Positions 1 to 9,468 of a DNA stretch of 64,000 bases are shown here, one piece after another. The stretch spans positions 8,190,001 to 8,254,000 of the forward strand of contig NZ_AP022870.1 in NCBI RefSeq assembly GCF_011764545.1, read 5' to 3'. The position numbers and the translations under genes are program-made. Origin of the DNA: Phytohabitans flavus (GTDB lineage: Bacteria; Actinomycetota; Actinomycetes; Mycobacteriales; Micromonosporaceae). Under the pieces are notes generated by a model, which did no database searches, had not been told where the DNA came from, and saw only the letters and a program-made list of their open reading frames with translations. Numbering within the stretch: position 1 is the stretch's first letter; the number at the start of each line of letters is the position of its first letter.

Positions 1-830
1 AGGCCAAGCTCGCCAACTCGAAGAAGCGCCAGCTCGAGCTCAACCTCCAGCTCCAGAAGGTCGAAGAGGACCTGGCGGTGACCGGCGGCGAGGTGGCCGC
101 GCTGGCCGCTGAGTCGTATCGGGTCGGCCGGCTGACGCCGATCAACCTGATGCTCAACAGCGCCTCGCCGAATGAGTTCTTGCAGCGGGCGTCCGGGCTC
201 GAGCTGCTCGCCCAGCGCGACGGCAGCGCGATGCGCCGGCTCACCGAGGCGCGCGAAGAGGTCACGCGCACCAAGGCGGCGATCGACAACGAGGTTCGCG
301 AGCAGGCCAAGCAGGTCGCCGTGATGGCGGCGAAGAAGAAGGACCTGGAGAAGGCGCTCGGCATCGGCCAGGCCGGCGGATTCGTCAACGCCGACTCGCC
401 ACTGGCCCAGCCCGCCCCGCGCAACTCGGACGGCTCCTGGCCAAGCGAGCGCTGCATCGTCAACGACCCGACCACGAGCGGCTGCATCACGGCCCGCACG
501 CTGCATGCGTACAACCAGGCGCGGGCGGCCGGGTTCAAGCGGTACACGTCGTGCAAACGCAGCGGTGGCGGTGGCGAGCACCCGAAGGGCCGGGCCTGCG
601 ACTTCTCCTCGGCGGAGACGACGTTCCTGAATAGCGACGCGGTCGGCGACGACCGGACGTATGGCAACAACCTGGCGGCGTACCTCGTGAAGAACGCCGA
701 CCGGCTAGGCGTGCTCTACGTGATCTGGTATCGGCAGATCTGGTCGCCCGGCTCCGGCTGGAAGTCGTACAGCGGCAGCGGCGGTGCCGCGGCGGAGCAC
801 ACCAATCACGTGCACCTCTCGATGATCTGA
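1..830 (+). CDS. Secreted coiled-coil protein with ARB-07466-like (M15-type) C-terminal domain, 5' partial
   Basis: The gene enters from outside the window; the open frame runs in phase from base 3. The visible N-terminal third is a charged coiled coil rich in Lys, Glu and Gln. After a Pro/Ala linker comes a C-terminal domain of about 130 residues with an early Cys pair (RCIV, SGCIT), then EHPKGRACDF and, at the end, HTNHVHLSMI. The spaced His, Asp and HxH residues match the layout of VanY/M15-type zinc peptidase folds seen in ARB-07466-like domains. Actinobacterial relatives are usually exported coiled-coil proteins related to cell-wall hydrolases (RipA-like N-termini). The signal peptide would lie upstream and is not visible. 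A cell-wall role is inference; catalytic activity is not shown. Confidence 0.8.
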   Translation, partial: AKLANSKKRQLELNLQLQKVEEDLAVTGGEVAALAAESYRVGRLTPINLMLNSASPNEFLQRASGLELLAQRDGSAMRRLTEAREEVTRTKAAIDNEVREQAKQVAVMAAKKKDLEKALGIGQAGGFVNADSPLAQPAPRNSDGSWPSERCIVNDPTTSGCITARTLHAYNQARAAGFKRYTSCKRSGGGGEHPKGRACDFSSAETTFLNSDAVGDDRTYGNNLAAYLVKNADRLGVLYVIWYRQIWSPGSGWKSYSGSGGAAAEHTNHVHLSMI

Positions 831-843
831 CTACCCTTTCTGC

Positions 844-2361
844 GTGATGGAGCCGATCCCGCAGACCGCCGCCCCGCTGCCCCCCAAGCTCGCGGCCACG
901 CTTGTATTCCTCGCCAGCGGCGCCGTCCTGGTGCTGGAGACGGTCGCACTACGGCTCGTGGGGCCGTACGTCGGCGTGACACTCCAGGTGACCAGCGCGG
1001 TGATCGGCGTCGCGCTTGGCGCGATCGCGTACGGCGCCTGGCTGGGCGGCTTCCTCGCCGACCGGCAGGACCCGCGCCGCCTCCTCGCCCCGGCGCTGGT
1101 GCTCGCCGCCATCGCCACCGCCGTGACGCTGCCGATCGTGCGGTGGGCCGGCGAAGGGCTGCGGGGCAGCGCCGACACCGGCATCATCCTGCTCACGGCG
1201 CTGGCCGTCTTCGTGCCCGCCGCGCTGCTGTCCGGCATCACGCCGCTCGTGGTCAAGCTCCAGCTCGGCGACCTCAAGCGCACGGGCCAGGTCGTCGGCA
1301 AGCTCTCCAGCATCGGCACGCTGGGCGGTATCACGGCCACGCTTGTCACCGGCTTCGTGCTGGTCGCCGCCCTGCCCACCACCGTGATCATCCTGAGCCT
1401 GGCCGTGCTGCTCGCGGCGTTCGGCATCGGACTCGGCGTGTACCTCCAGCGCCGCGACCCGGTACCGGCGCCGCCTCGGGCCCGCGCGGTGCTCGCCATC
1501 GTCGGGCTGGCCGGCGCGGGACTGTCCACTGTGGCGCCCAACCCGTGCGACATCGAGACGGCGTACCACTGCGCGTCCGTCGTCGAGGATCCGGCCAACC
1601 CGTTCGGCCGCCTGCTGATGCTCAACTCGGCCCGCCACTCGTACGTCGACCTGGGCAACCCGGAGCACCTCGAGTTCGCGTACACGCAGTGGATCGGGGC
1701 GGTCGCCGACTCGATCGCGCCGGAGGGCCAGCCGCTCGACGCGCTGCACCTGGGCGGCGGCGGCTTCACCATGCCGCGCTACCTCAACGCCACCCGGCCG
1801 GGCGGCACCAACGAGGTGTACGAGATCGACGGCGGGCTTGTCGACCTGGCCCGCGACGAGCTGGAGCTGCGCACCGGCCCCGACCTCATGCCGGTCGTCG
1901 GCGACGCCCGCGTGCTGGTCACGGCCCGCCCGGCGGCGACCGTGGACTTCGTGGTGGGCGACGCGTTCGGCCACCTTGTGGTGCCGTGGCACCTCGCCAC
2001 CCGGGAGATGGCCGAGCAGATCCACCGCACGATGCGGCCCACCGGTGTGTACGCGCAGAACGTCATCGACTACCCGCCGCTCCGCTTCATCCGGGCCGAG
2101 ATGGCGACCGTGGCCGACGTCTTCCCGCACGTTGCATTGATCGGGCCGCCGGAGGCGCTGGCCGGTGAGGAGGGGGCCAACTTTGTGATCGTCGCCTCCG
2201 CCGCGCCGCTGCCGATCGAGGCGATTCGCGCCCACTTGACCGGTAGCGTCACGGAGCCGGTCACTCTGCTCGCCGGTGCAGATCTGGATGCGTTTGTACG
2301 GGATGCCCGGGTGCTCACCGACGACTTCGCACCGGTCGACCAACTCCTGGCCGGACCGTGA
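844..2361 (+). CDS. Fused membrane / spermidine synthase-like protein
   Basis: The protein has 505 residues. The first 200 or so form about seven hydrophobic helices, a transporter-like membrane half. The C-terminal half is a Rossmann-like spermidine synthase/methyltransferase fold: glycine-rich HLGGGGFTMPRYL near residue 300, the acidic strand end EVYEID near 323, and DFVVGDAFGHL near 370. This is the usual architecture of bacterial fused MFS/spermidine synthase proteins. The substrate is unknown; many such proteins lack proven aminopropyltransferase activity. GTG at 844 and ATG at 847 are both possible starts. The gene lies 13 bases after the preceding stop, so co-transcription is likely. 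Confidence 0.8.
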   Translation: MMEPIPQTAAPLPPKLAATLVFLASGAVLVLETVALRLVGPYVGVTLQVTSAVIGVALGAIAYGAWLGGFLADRQDPRRLLAPALVLAAIATAVTLPIVRWAGEGLRGSADTGIILLTALAVFVPAALLSGITPLVVKLQLGDLKRTGQVVGKLSSIGTLGGITATLVTGFVLVAALPTTVIILSLAVLLAAFGIGLGVYLQRRDPVPAPPRARAVLAIVGLAGAGLSTVAPNPCDIETAYHCASVVEDPANPFGRLLMLNSARHSYVDLGNPEHLEFAYTQWIGAVADSIAPEGQPLDALHLGGGGFTMPRYLNATRPGGTNEVYEIDGGLVDLARDELELRTGPDLMPVVGDARVLVTARPAATVDFVVGDAFGHLVVPWHLATREMAEQIHRTMRPTGVYAQNVIDYPPLRFIRAEMATVADVFPHVALIGPPEALAGEEGANFVIVASAAPLPIEAIRAHLTGSVTEPVTLLAGADLDAFVRDARVLTDDFAPVDQLLAGP

Positions 2362-2407
2362 CCTTTCCGCAGGTGTAGGCGCCGCCCGGCGGGGCAATTG
2401 CCATGAC

Positions 2408-3879
2408 ATGACGGTGCTGGGTGGTCGGTACCGCCTCACCACGCGACTCGGCGCGGGCGGTATGGCGGTGGTCTGGCGGGCGTACGACGAAGTCCTCGAC
2501 CGGCCGGTAGCCGTGAAGGTGCTCGCGCCACGGGTCGCCGCGGACCCCAGCTTCCGCTGGCGGCTGCGTGCCGAGGCGCAGGCGGCCGGCAAGCTCTGTC
2601 ACCCGCACATCACGGGCGTCTACGACTACGGCGAGCAGGACGGCGCTCCGTACGTCGTCATGGAGCTCATCGACGGACAGTCGATGGCCGCGTCGCTCGA
2701 CCTCGACGGGCCCCTGCCTTGGCCCGAGGCGGTCAAGGCGTGCGCCGAGGTGGCGTCCGCGCTTGCCGTCGCACACGCACACGGCGTGGTACATCGGGAC
2801 GTGAAGCCCTCCAACGTGATGCTCACCGCGGGCGGGGCCAAAGTCGTCGACTTCGGTATCTCCGCGTTGATCGGCGCGAGCGACGTGACGCCCGAGGGCG
2901 GCCTGCTCGGTACGCCCGCGTACCTCGCGCCGGAGCGGATGGAGGGCGGGCAGGTCTCGCCGGCCACCGACGTGTACGCCCTGGGCCTGCTCCTCTACCG
3001 CGCGCTGACCGGGCACCTTCCGTGGGAGGCGACCACCACCACGCAGATGCTGCGCGCTCACCGGTACACCGATCCCGGGCCGCTGCCGCCGGTGGAAGGG
3101 CTGCCCGAAGCGGTAGCCCTGCTCTGCCGGCGGTGCCTCGCCAAGCGGCCGGAGACACGGCCGAGCAGCGCGGAGGCGGCGGGTGTGCTGGCGTCGTTCT
3201 CCACGCCGTCCTGGATACCCGTCGCCACCCCGGCCGCACCGTCGCGCAGCCGCCAGTGGGCGGGCGCCGTGCTGGCCGCCGCCGCGCTGCTCGCGGTCAC
3301 CGGAGGGCTGTGGGTCAACGGAAACCGGAGCTCTTCGGGTACCTCCGGCACGGGTGCGGCCGCCGCGTCGGTGGTGCTCCCGAGGAGCCCATCGGGAAGC
3401 CCGCCAAGGCCTGCTCGGTGACGTACTCGTTGAGGCGCGACTCCGGCCGCGAGTTCCGCGCGGACCTGACCTTGACGAACGCCGGCGGCCAGCCGGTCGA
3501 AGGGTGGCGGCTGACGTTCGCCTTCCCGGGCGACCAGCGGCTCACCGACGCGCGGCGGGTCGACTTCGCGCAGTCCGGCCGCGATGTTGTGCTCGAGCCG
3601 GACCACGAGCAGCCGATCGACGCGGGTGAGTCGTTCTCGGTGGGCGTGACCGGCCGGTACCAGAAGGCGAACCCGCTGCCGACCGCGTTCGCCGTGGACG
3701 GTACCGAGTGCGAGGCGCTTGTCTCAGGCGCGCCGCCAGCCACGCCCGGACCGACCGCCCGCTCCGGTTCGGGCGGGTCCGACGACAGGTCCGGCCCGGG
3801 TGCCTCTTCCGACGACGACAGCTCGGGCAAAGGCAAGGGCAGGTCCGGGCACGGTGACGACGACGAGGAGGACGACTAG
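2408..3879 (+). CDS. Transmembrane Ser/Thr protein kinase with CBM2-like extracellular domain (frameshifted)
   Basis: From ATG 2408 the kinase domain covers about residues 9-260: glycine loop GAGGMAVV, lysine in VAVKVL, HRDVKPSNVML, DFG and the activation-loop end GTPAYLAPERM. A single membrane helix lies near residues 281-301. The frame then stops at 3421. The -1 frame continues as a domain resembling CBM2 folds (KACSVTYSLRRDSG onward, to about 3710) with a Ser/Asp-rich acidic tail. Adding one C to the CCC run at 3379-3381 joins the halves into 490 residues. The likely product is a PknB-type cytoplasmic kinase with an external carbohydrate- or wall-binding sensor. The external ligand is inference. 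In the sequence as given the ectodomain is out of frame. Confidence 0.8.
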
Positions 3880-3882
3880 CCG

Positions 3883-4560
3883 CTAGGTAGCGGCGGCGAA
3901 GCGTTGAACCTGCTCGGTCGTACCGGCCACGATGAGTACGCAGTTGCCGGGCAGGACGGTGTCCGGTGCCGCGTACACGAAGTCGGTGCCGGGCTTCTTG
4001 ACCCCGACCACTGTCACGCCGTACCTCGTGCGTAGCCCGATCTCGGCCAGCGTGCGGCCGGCGGCGTCGCGGGGCGCACGGGTCTTGGCGATCGCGAAAT
4101 CGTCGTCGAGCTCGATGAAGTCGAGCATGCGGCTGGTGATCAGGTGGGCCACCCGCTCGCCCATCGTCGCCTCGGGATAGATCACGTGGTGCGCGCCGAC
4201 CGACCGCAGGATCTTGCCGTGCTTGGTCGAGATCGCCTTGGCCCAGATCTCGCGTACGCCGACCTCGGTAAGCGCGAGAACGGTCAGCACGCTCGCCTCG
4301 ATGTCGGTACCGATGCCCACGACCGCCCGGCCGAACTCGGTCATCCCGATCTGCCGCAGCACCTCCTCGTCGGTGGCGTCGGCCTGCACAACGTGGGTGA
4401 GCCGGTCGGACCACTGCTGTACCAGCTTCGGGTCCTCGTCGACGCCGAGCACCTCGTGACCCAGCCGGGTCAGCGAGTCGGCCACCTGGCCGCCGAAGCG
4501 GCCCAGCCCGATCACCGCCACGTTTTCGTCCGAGGTCGGCGCCTTGGTCTTCTCAGCCAA
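3883..4560 (-). CDS. TrkA/KtrA-type potassium uptake regulatory protein
   Basis: The 225-residue protein is a cytoplasmic gating subunit of a K+ uptake system. The N-terminal RCK_N Rossmann domain shows VIGLGRFGGQVADSL and the acidic nucleotide-binding position in GVDEDPKL. An RCK_C domain follows from about residue 140 (RDAAGRTLAEIGLR). One RCK_N plus one RCK_C is the KtrA-like layout, half the size of E. coli TrkA. It overlaps the upstream channel gene by 8 bases, so the two are translationally coupled and should form one membrane complex that responds to nucleotide binding. A KtrA label is likely, but naming in this group is inconsistent. Confidence 0.92.
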   Translation of the reverse strand: MAEKTKAPTSDENVAVIGLGRFGGQVADSLTRLGHEVLGVDEDPKLVQQWSDRLTHVVQADATDEEVLRQIGMTEFGRAVVGIGTDIEASVLTVLALTEVGVREIWAKAISTKHGKILRSVGAHHVIYPEATMGERVAHLITSRMLDFIELDDDFAIAKTRAPRDAAGRTLAEIGLRTRYGVTVVGVKKPGTDFVYAAPDTVLPGNCVLIVAGTTEQVQRFAAAT

Positions 4561-5890
4561 CGATGGGTCGCTCCTCCGGGTACCGGTACAGCCGGCCGCG
4601 GGTGTTGAGCGCGAGCGCCGCGGCGACGGCGATCGGGCCCACCCGGCCGACGTACATCAACACGATCAGTGCGAGCTGTCCCGGGCCGGTCAGCTCGGCG
4701 GTCAGGCCGACGGTGATGCCAGCGGTGCTGAACGCCGACATGGCCTCGAAGAGCGCCCGGTCGAGCGGCACGCCCGTGGTGAGGGCGAGCAGTGCCAAGG
4801 TACCGCCGGCGGCTGTGGCGAGGCCGAGAAGGGCGACCGTCGTCGCCTGCCGCTGCGTCGACTCGGCGATGCGGCGGCGCCCGACCACGACGTCGCGCTC
4901 GCCCCGGACCTCAGACCAGATCACGTACGCGAGCAGGAAGAACGTGGTGACCTTGATGCCGCCGGCGGTGCTCGCGCTGCCGCCGCCGACGAACATCAGG
5001 CCGATGATCATCGCGGTCGTGTCGGCGTGCATCGCGCCGTAGTCGACCGTGTTGTAGCCGCCGGAGCGGGGGATCGTGCCCTGTACGAAGGAGGCGAGGA
5101 TCTTCTCGGCGACCCCGAGCGGCCCGAGCGTGCCCGGGTTGGCCCACTCGAAGCCCAGCACGGTGGCGAAGCCCACCACCAGCAGCACCACCGAGCCCCA
5201 CACGGTCAGCCGGGTGTGCGTCGACCAGGCGGATGGCCGGCGCAGCTCACGGCCGATCTCGTACAGCACCGGCACGCCCAGGCCGCCGACGATCACGCCC
5301 AGCGTCAGTGGCACGCAGATCCACCAGTCGCCGACGAACCCGAAGAGGCCGTCGCTACGCAGCGAGAAGCCGGAGTTGTTGAACGCCTGGATCGCGTTGA
5401 ACGCGCCCTCCCACAGGGCCCGCCCCAGCGGGACGTCGTACGTGAGCCAGAGCCGCCCGGCGACGATCGCCGCGATCACCGCCTCGCTGGCGAACATCAC
5501 GACCGCGGCGAGCACGAGCACCGCGCGTACCTCACCGAGGGCAAGCCCGGCGCTCGTCTCGGCCCGCGCCATCAGCCGGCTGCGCAGCCCCAGCCGCTGG
5601 GAGACGAGCAGGCCGAGCAGCGTCGCCATCGTCGCAATGCCGTACCCGCCGACCTGGGTGAGCAGCGCGATCATCGCGTGCCCGAAGTCCGACCAGTAGG
5701 TCGCGGCGTCCACCGGGGACAGTCCGGTCGTGCAGATCGCCGAGGTCGAAGTGAAGAGCGCGGTCATGAACGACGGCGTGCCCGGCCCTCGGCGGGAGAT
5801 GGGCAGCATCAGCAGAACGGTGCCGACGGCGATCACGCCCAGGAACGCGAGGGGCACGATCCGGGCTGGGTGTTGCAGGGTACGGCGCAT
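4553..5890 (-). CDS. TrkH/KtrB-type potassium transporter, pore subunit
   Basis: The 445-residue integral membrane protein carries four pore-loop segments, each with a conserved filter glycine: TSAICTTGLSPVD, FNNSGFSLRSDG, IPRSGGYNTVDYG and SAFSTAGITVGLT. These identify the SKT (Trk/Ktr/HKT) superfamily. The length fits KtrB better than the longer TrkH. It precedes and overlaps the RCK subunit gene by 8 bases, giving a complete two-gene K+ uptake operon. The divergent phosphodiesterase gene starts about 70 bases away, so the short gap holds promoters for both directions. Confidence 0.92.
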   Translation of the reverse strand: MRRTLQHPARIVPLAFLGVIAVGTVLLMLPISRRGPGTPSFMTALFTSTSAICTTGLSPVDAATYWSDFGHAMIALLTQVGGYGIATMATLLGLLVSQRLGLRSRLMARAETSAGLALGEVRAVLVLAAVVMFASEAVIAAIVAGRLWLTYDVPLGRALWEGAFNAIQAFNNSGFSLRSDGLFGFVGDWWICVPLTLGVIVGGLGVPVLYEIGRELRRPSAWSTHTRLTVWGSVVLLVVGFATVLGFEWANPGTLGPLGVAEKILASFVQGTIPRSGGYNTVDYGAMHADTTAMIIGLMFVGGGSASTAGGIKVTTFFLLAYVIWSEVRGERDVVVGRRRIAESTQRQATTVALLGLATAAGGTLALLALTTGVPLDRALFEAMSAFSTAGITVGLTAELTGPGQLALIVLMYVGRVGPIAVAAALALNTRGRLYRYPEERPIVG

Positions 5891-5958
5891 CAGGCATGTT
5901 CATATCACGGCTGATCATTGGACAGTCTGGCTTCGTCCGGGGCGGCTTGACTCTGGCC

Positions 5959-7050
5959 GTGCGTACCAAACTTCCAGTAGTGGTCCTGGCCGGCGCTATG
6001 CTGGCGACCATCATTGCCGTACCTACCGGCGCCGTCGCGCACCGCGACGAGGAGCCGACTGTCATCGGACACCGTGGAGCCAGTGGCCTCCGTCCCGAGC
6101 ACACGCTCGAGGCGTACCGGCTGGCGATCGCGGTCGGAGCCGACTACATCGAGCCCGACCTGGTCTCCACCAAGGACGGTGTCCTGGTGGCCCGCCACGA
6201 GAACGAGATCTCCGGTACCACGGACGTCTCCACCAAGCCGGAGTTCGCCGGCCGCCGGGTGACCAAGACGATCGACGGCGTGGCCGTCACCGGGTGGTTC
6301 ACCGAGGACTTCACGCTCGCCGAGCTGAAGACGCTCCGCGCCAAGGAGCGGCTGCCGCAGGTGCGCCCGACGAACACCGCGTTCGACGGTCTGCTTGAGA
6401 TCCCGACGCTCCAGGAGGTCATCGACCTGGCCAAGGCCGAGAGCCGCCGCCACGGCCGGACCATCGGTATCTACCCGGAGACCAAGCACCCGACGTACTT
6501 CCAGGAGATCGGGCTGCCGCTGGAGGAGCCGCTGGTTCGGGTCCTCAAGCGCAACGGGCTGACCGAGAAGAAGGACGCCGTTATCGTGCAGTCCTTCGAG
6601 ACGGCCAACCTCCGCAAGCTCGACAAGATGATCGACGTGAAGCTGGCCCAGCTGATCAACGCCTCCGGCAAGCCGTACGACTTCGTGGTGGCGAACGACC
6701 CCCGGACCTACGCCGACCTGGTCAAGCCCGAGGGTCTGAAGTGGATCAGCCGCTACGCCGACGGCGTGGGCGTGGAGAAGAGCCTCATCGTGCCGCGGGA
6801 CGCGTCCGGCAAGCTGATGGCGCCGACCACGCTGATCCGTGACGCCCACCGCAACGACCTGATCGTCCACGGGTGGACGTTCCGGGCGGAAAACCAGTTC
6901 ATGGCGACCGACTTCCGGATCGGCACCGACCCGAACGCGCGCGGTGACATCTACGCCGAGTTCGCCCTCTACTACCGTCTGGGCATCGACGGCGTCTTCA
7001 GCGACCACCCGGACACCGCCGTGGCCGCTCGCGTCGGCTTCGCCAAGTAA
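5959..7050 (+). CDS. Secreted glycerophosphodiester phosphodiesterase
   Basis: GTG 5959 gives 363 residues beginning with a classic signal peptide (VRTKLPVVVLAGAMLATI, then Ala-rich cleavage region before HRDEEP). The GDPD barrel starts with VIGHRGASGLRPEHT, then EPDLVSTKDGVLVARHE, the metal and catalytic His/Glu residues of the GlpQ family. It ends with HGWTFRAEN and GIDGVFSDHPDTA. It would release glycerol 3-phosphate from deacylated phospholipids or teichoic acid outside the cell. An in-frame ATG at 5896 and TTG at 5947 would lengthen the N-terminus and bury the signal peptide, so the later start is preferred. A strong hairpin follows the stop. Confidence 0.9.
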   Translation: MRTKLPVVVLAGAMLATIIAVPTGAVAHRDEEPTVIGHRGASGLRPEHTLEAYRLAIAVGADYIEPDLVSTKDGVLVARHENEISGTTDVSTKPEFAGRRVTKTIDGVAVTGWFTEDFTLAELKTLRAKERLPQVRPTNTAFDGLLEIPTLQEVIDLAKAESRRHGRTIGIYPETKHPTYFQEIGLPLEEPLVRVLKRNGLTEKKDAVIVQSFETANLRKLDKMIDVKLAQLINASGKPYDFVVANDPRTYADLVKPEGLKWISRYADGVGVEKSLIVPRDASGKLMAPTTLIRDAHRNDLIVHGWTFRAENQFMATDFRIGTDPNARGDIYAEFALYYRLGIDGVFSDHPDTAVAARVGFAK

Positions 7051-7064
7051 GCAGTTCAGCAGCT

Positions 7065-8030
7065 CTAAGGTGCCGCCGGCCTCGTGGGGCCGGCGGCACC
7101 GCTGCTTTCCTGGAGCCTGGCCAGCTCCGCACCCACGCCCGGCGGGAGCGTGGCGGTGGGCGCCTCGTCGGCCGTGGGCACTGCGGCCTGCGGGCGGCGC
7201 AGCCGCCACAGCACGCCGAGCAGCAACATCGCCGAGAACGCGAAGACGATGCTCGCGGTGAGCAGGGTCGAGGAGAGCGAATCGGACTGGCCGGTGGGAT
7301 TGAGCGGCGGCCGGGCCGCGACGCGTTTCGTGGGCGTCACCGGCGGTACGGGAGCCTGCTGAACAGGCGGCGCGGTCGTCTCGTCGGCCGGGGGTTCCGT
7401 GACGGGCAGCGCCGGCGGTGTCGTTTCGGGCGGCGGGGCCGTCGTGGCGACGGCGTCGACCACGACTGTCGTCGCACGGGCGCTGTCGAGCAGCTTCCCG
7501 TTGACCGCGTGCGCCGAGACTTCGAGCTCGGCCGGACCGGACGGCGTGCCGTCCAGGAACGCGATCCGGTAGCTTGCCGCCACTGTGGTGTCCGCGCCGC
7601 AGATCAGCTTGGAGTCGACGAGCGGGTCGACCGCCTCGACCGTGCCGTCCGCGGATGACGTGTCGCGCAGCGCGAGCGCCTGCCCGGACACCACCCGCTC
7701 CATGCGGACGTGCTCGGCGGCGAGGCCGTCCAACCGTACGGTGATCGTCCGCCGGGTCTGCGTGCAGCCATTGTCCGAGCGGCTCACCACGAGGTCGAAC
7801 CGCGCAGGCGCGCCGCCGACGGTAACGGTCCGGGCCGGACCGTCCAGCTCGACGGCACAGCACTTCTCCTTGCCCCGCTCGCCCTTGGCTGCTTTGCCGG
7901 CGGCGGCCGGCTTGTCCTTGGTGGCTGGCTTGTCTTTTGTGGCCGCGAACGTGGGCACGGTCAGCGCCAACCCGGCAAGCCCGAGGCCCACCACGGCAGC
8001 CCGCACCACGACGCGTCGTCCGCCCGTCAC
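7065..8030 (-). CDS. Secreted, C-terminally membrane-anchored protein of unknown function
   Basis: The 321-residue protein has a signal peptide (VVVRAAVVGLGLAGLALTV), a Lys/Ala-rich stretch with KDKPATKDKPA repeats, and a beta-rich region of about 150 residues with Cys residues near CCAVEL, NGCTQT and LICGAD. A Pro/Thr-rich wall-spanning linker follows. One membrane helix (SSTLLTASIVFAFSAMLLLG) lies near residues 248-270, followed by a basic stop-transfer and a short cytoplasmic tail. The layout is that of a surface protein displayed through peptidoglycan. No family is recognised. The gene is monocistronic, with the terminator at its 3' end. Confidence 0.7.
   Translation of the reverse strand: MTGGRRVVVRAAVVGLGLAGLALTVPTFAATKDKPATKDKPAAAGKAAKGERGKEKCCAVELDGPARTVTVGGAPARFDLVVSRSDNGCTQTRRTITVRLDGLAAEHVRMERVVSGQALALRDTSSADGTVEAVDPLVDSKLICGADTTVAASYRIAFLDGTPSGPAELEVSAHAVNGKLLDSARATTVVVDAVATTAPPPETTPPALPVTEPPADETTAPPVQQAPVPPVTPTKRVAARPPLNPTGQSDSLSSTLLTASIVFAFSAMLLLGVLWRLRRPQAAVPTADEAPTATLPPGVGAELARLQESSGAAGPTRPAAP
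7069..7100. terminator. Hairpin terminator between convergent genes
   Basis: A perfect 13-bp stem (GGTGCCGCCGGCC at 7069-7081 with 7088-7100) closes a 6-base loop. It lies 18 bases after the phosphodiesterase stop and overlaps the 3' codons of the opposing gene, so it can act on both transcripts. No U-tract is present, as is common in high-GC actinomycetes. Confidence 0.75.
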
Positions 8031-8201
8031 GACGCCCAGGCTAGGCGCTAACCGACGTGTCCGGAAAGGACGACTATTAGCGTCTTCTGTCGATCAAAGT
8101 AAGGAGTTTCAGCCCAGAGTGCTGAACCCGCAACTCCCTGTCGGGAACCCTCGGACCTGTGCCTCCAGCCACCGCCGTGAATCCCCGGTATCCGAGCCGC
8201 G

Positions 8202-8711
8202 TCAACGCCGCTCTCTGCGCCGGGCTGCCTGACCTGCGCGCGTTCGGTAGTCGACAACGCCCATCTGGGTAAGCCAGTACACGTCCGGTCGGCGAGCGAC
8301 GGCGCGCGCTCCGATTTCGGCAAGGTTGGTCGCAAGCAGGTCGACGATCTGCTGGCGGGTCGCCTCACCTGGGAAGAGGAACATATGGATCTTCGCATCG
8401 AGGTAGGCCTGCAACTCAAGTTCGCGTACCAGGATGTGTTGGTCTCGGCAGAAAACAACCCAGCCGGTCGCGCCCACAAGCGTTAGCCATTCCTCGTCGT
8501 CGAGGCCTCGGTCCAACCTTTCCCGGCCGAATACGGAGGCCGGTGTATGAACGGTGTATCCGAGATCGCTGATAAATCGCCGTACCGTGCGCCCGGCCAT
8601 GTTTTCGTCGATGTAGAACTCAGGCGGCGCGGCCCAAGAGGATGCGTGCGGCGGTGCGGACGTCGCCGATTGGGAGGCCGAACTCCTCCGCGACGATTTC
8701 AGCGCTCTCAC
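8202..8711 (-). CDS. PIN-like toxin (DUF5615-like) of a DUF433-type toxin-antitoxin pair
   Basis: The conserved core begins with EFYIDENMAGRTVRRF, the acidic DEN signature of PIN-like ribonuclease toxins. It continues with WVVFCRDQHILVRE and LFPGEATRQQIVDLLA. The only in-frame canonical start upstream of the core is ATG 8711, which adds about 30 residues read from inside the antitoxin gene. The true start may be non-canonical or hidden by an indel, because family members normally start just before the DEN core. The gene follows and overlaps the antitoxin at 8620-9281. RNA cleavage is inferred from the PIN-like fold. Confidence 0.7.
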   Translation of the reverse strand: MRALKSSRRSSASQSATSAPPHASSWAAPPEFYIDENMAGRTVRRFISDLGYTVHTPASVFGRERLDRGLDDEEWLTLVGATGWVVFCRDQHILVRELELQAYLDAKIHMFLFPGEATRQQIVDLLATNLAEIGARAVARRPDVYWLTQMGVVDYRTRAGQAARRRERR

Positions 8712-9281
8712 CCGCCCTCATCATGCCGGCGACGTCCGCTACGCGGACTCCAGTGCCGGCGAAGATCGGCTGTCCGAACGAACGTCGTACATCGACTACA
8801 ACCTTTGATGGCTGCCAGTGGCGGAGCGTGAGCTCGATCGGGAGGCGCTCATCGTCCCACGCCACGTACTGAAGGTGGTCCTGAACGATCTCTCGAAATA
8901 CGTGCTGACCGGTGTCGCCAGCGATAAGGCCGTGGCCGGCCCGGCTTCGAGAAAAATCCCAGAGAACGTCGATGCCGTCAGTTGCCAGCTCGGGCGCGAC
9001 CAGCACGTATTCGCGACCGAATTCCCTCTGGAGCTCCTTGAGGGCCGGTCGGATCCGCTGGGGCGGACGCCAGCGTCTCGCAGGGCATCGAGGACGTGGC
9101 CCTCGGCGAGTGCGATGAACGTCACCGGTAGCGGTGTCCGCCCACGGTCAAGAACATGCAGCAACGGCTGGCCGAGCCCGTAGCCGCGCGCCCAGCGGTG
9201 GAAAGTCTGCTTTGGCACTCTTAGATAGCGGCCAGCCTGCGACAGGTTGAGCAGGCCCTCGGTGAAGCGGACATCCTGCAC
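8620..9281 (-). CDS. HTH/DUF433 antitoxin (frameshifted)
   Basis: GTG 9281 opens a HTH-like N-terminus (LLNLSQAGRYLRVPKQTFHRW) with a middle region ending GHVLDALRDAGVRP. The frame then changes and the rest (QRIRPALKELQREFGREY, then the DUF433 part GQPIFAGTGVRVADVAGM) continues to 8620. Adding one base to the GGGG run at 9060-9063 restores 220 continuous residues, the normal size for these antitoxins. It should bind and neutralise the PIN-like partner downstream and autoregulate the operon. As the sequence stands the antitoxin is broken while the toxin frame is open. That would be unstable for the cell and favours a sequencing error over a true mutation. Confidence 0.75.
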
Positions 9282-9468
9282 GTCGACCGCCTCCTCTCGT
9301 CCCGGCCACAGGCTACCGCGCTATACCGGGCTCTCCCGGGAATGTTTCAGACCGTCGCATAATCAGTTCAGGGTTCGCGAGGCTTATACACCCGAGCGGT
9401 GGTCTGGGGTGGCCTTGATCGGCGTGCGTGGGGCGGCCGTATCCGGGCGCGGCTGATAGGAAGGGGCG

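Noticed and set aside
831..1772. Long open frames antisense to real genes here and throughout the window
   Set aside because: They mirror codon bias in very GC-rich DNA, have low-complexity Arg/Ala/Pro translations and no ribosome sites or family resemblance.
3360..3879. The CBM2-like segment as an independent secreted protein
   Set aside because: It has no start codon with a ribosome site and no signal peptide, and it joins the kinase exactly when one base is added.
8031..8201. A regulatory RNA in the gap between the anchored protein and the toxin gene
   Set aside because: Some short self-complementary words (CTGAAC, AACTCC) occur, but no stable structure or conserved element could be recognised.
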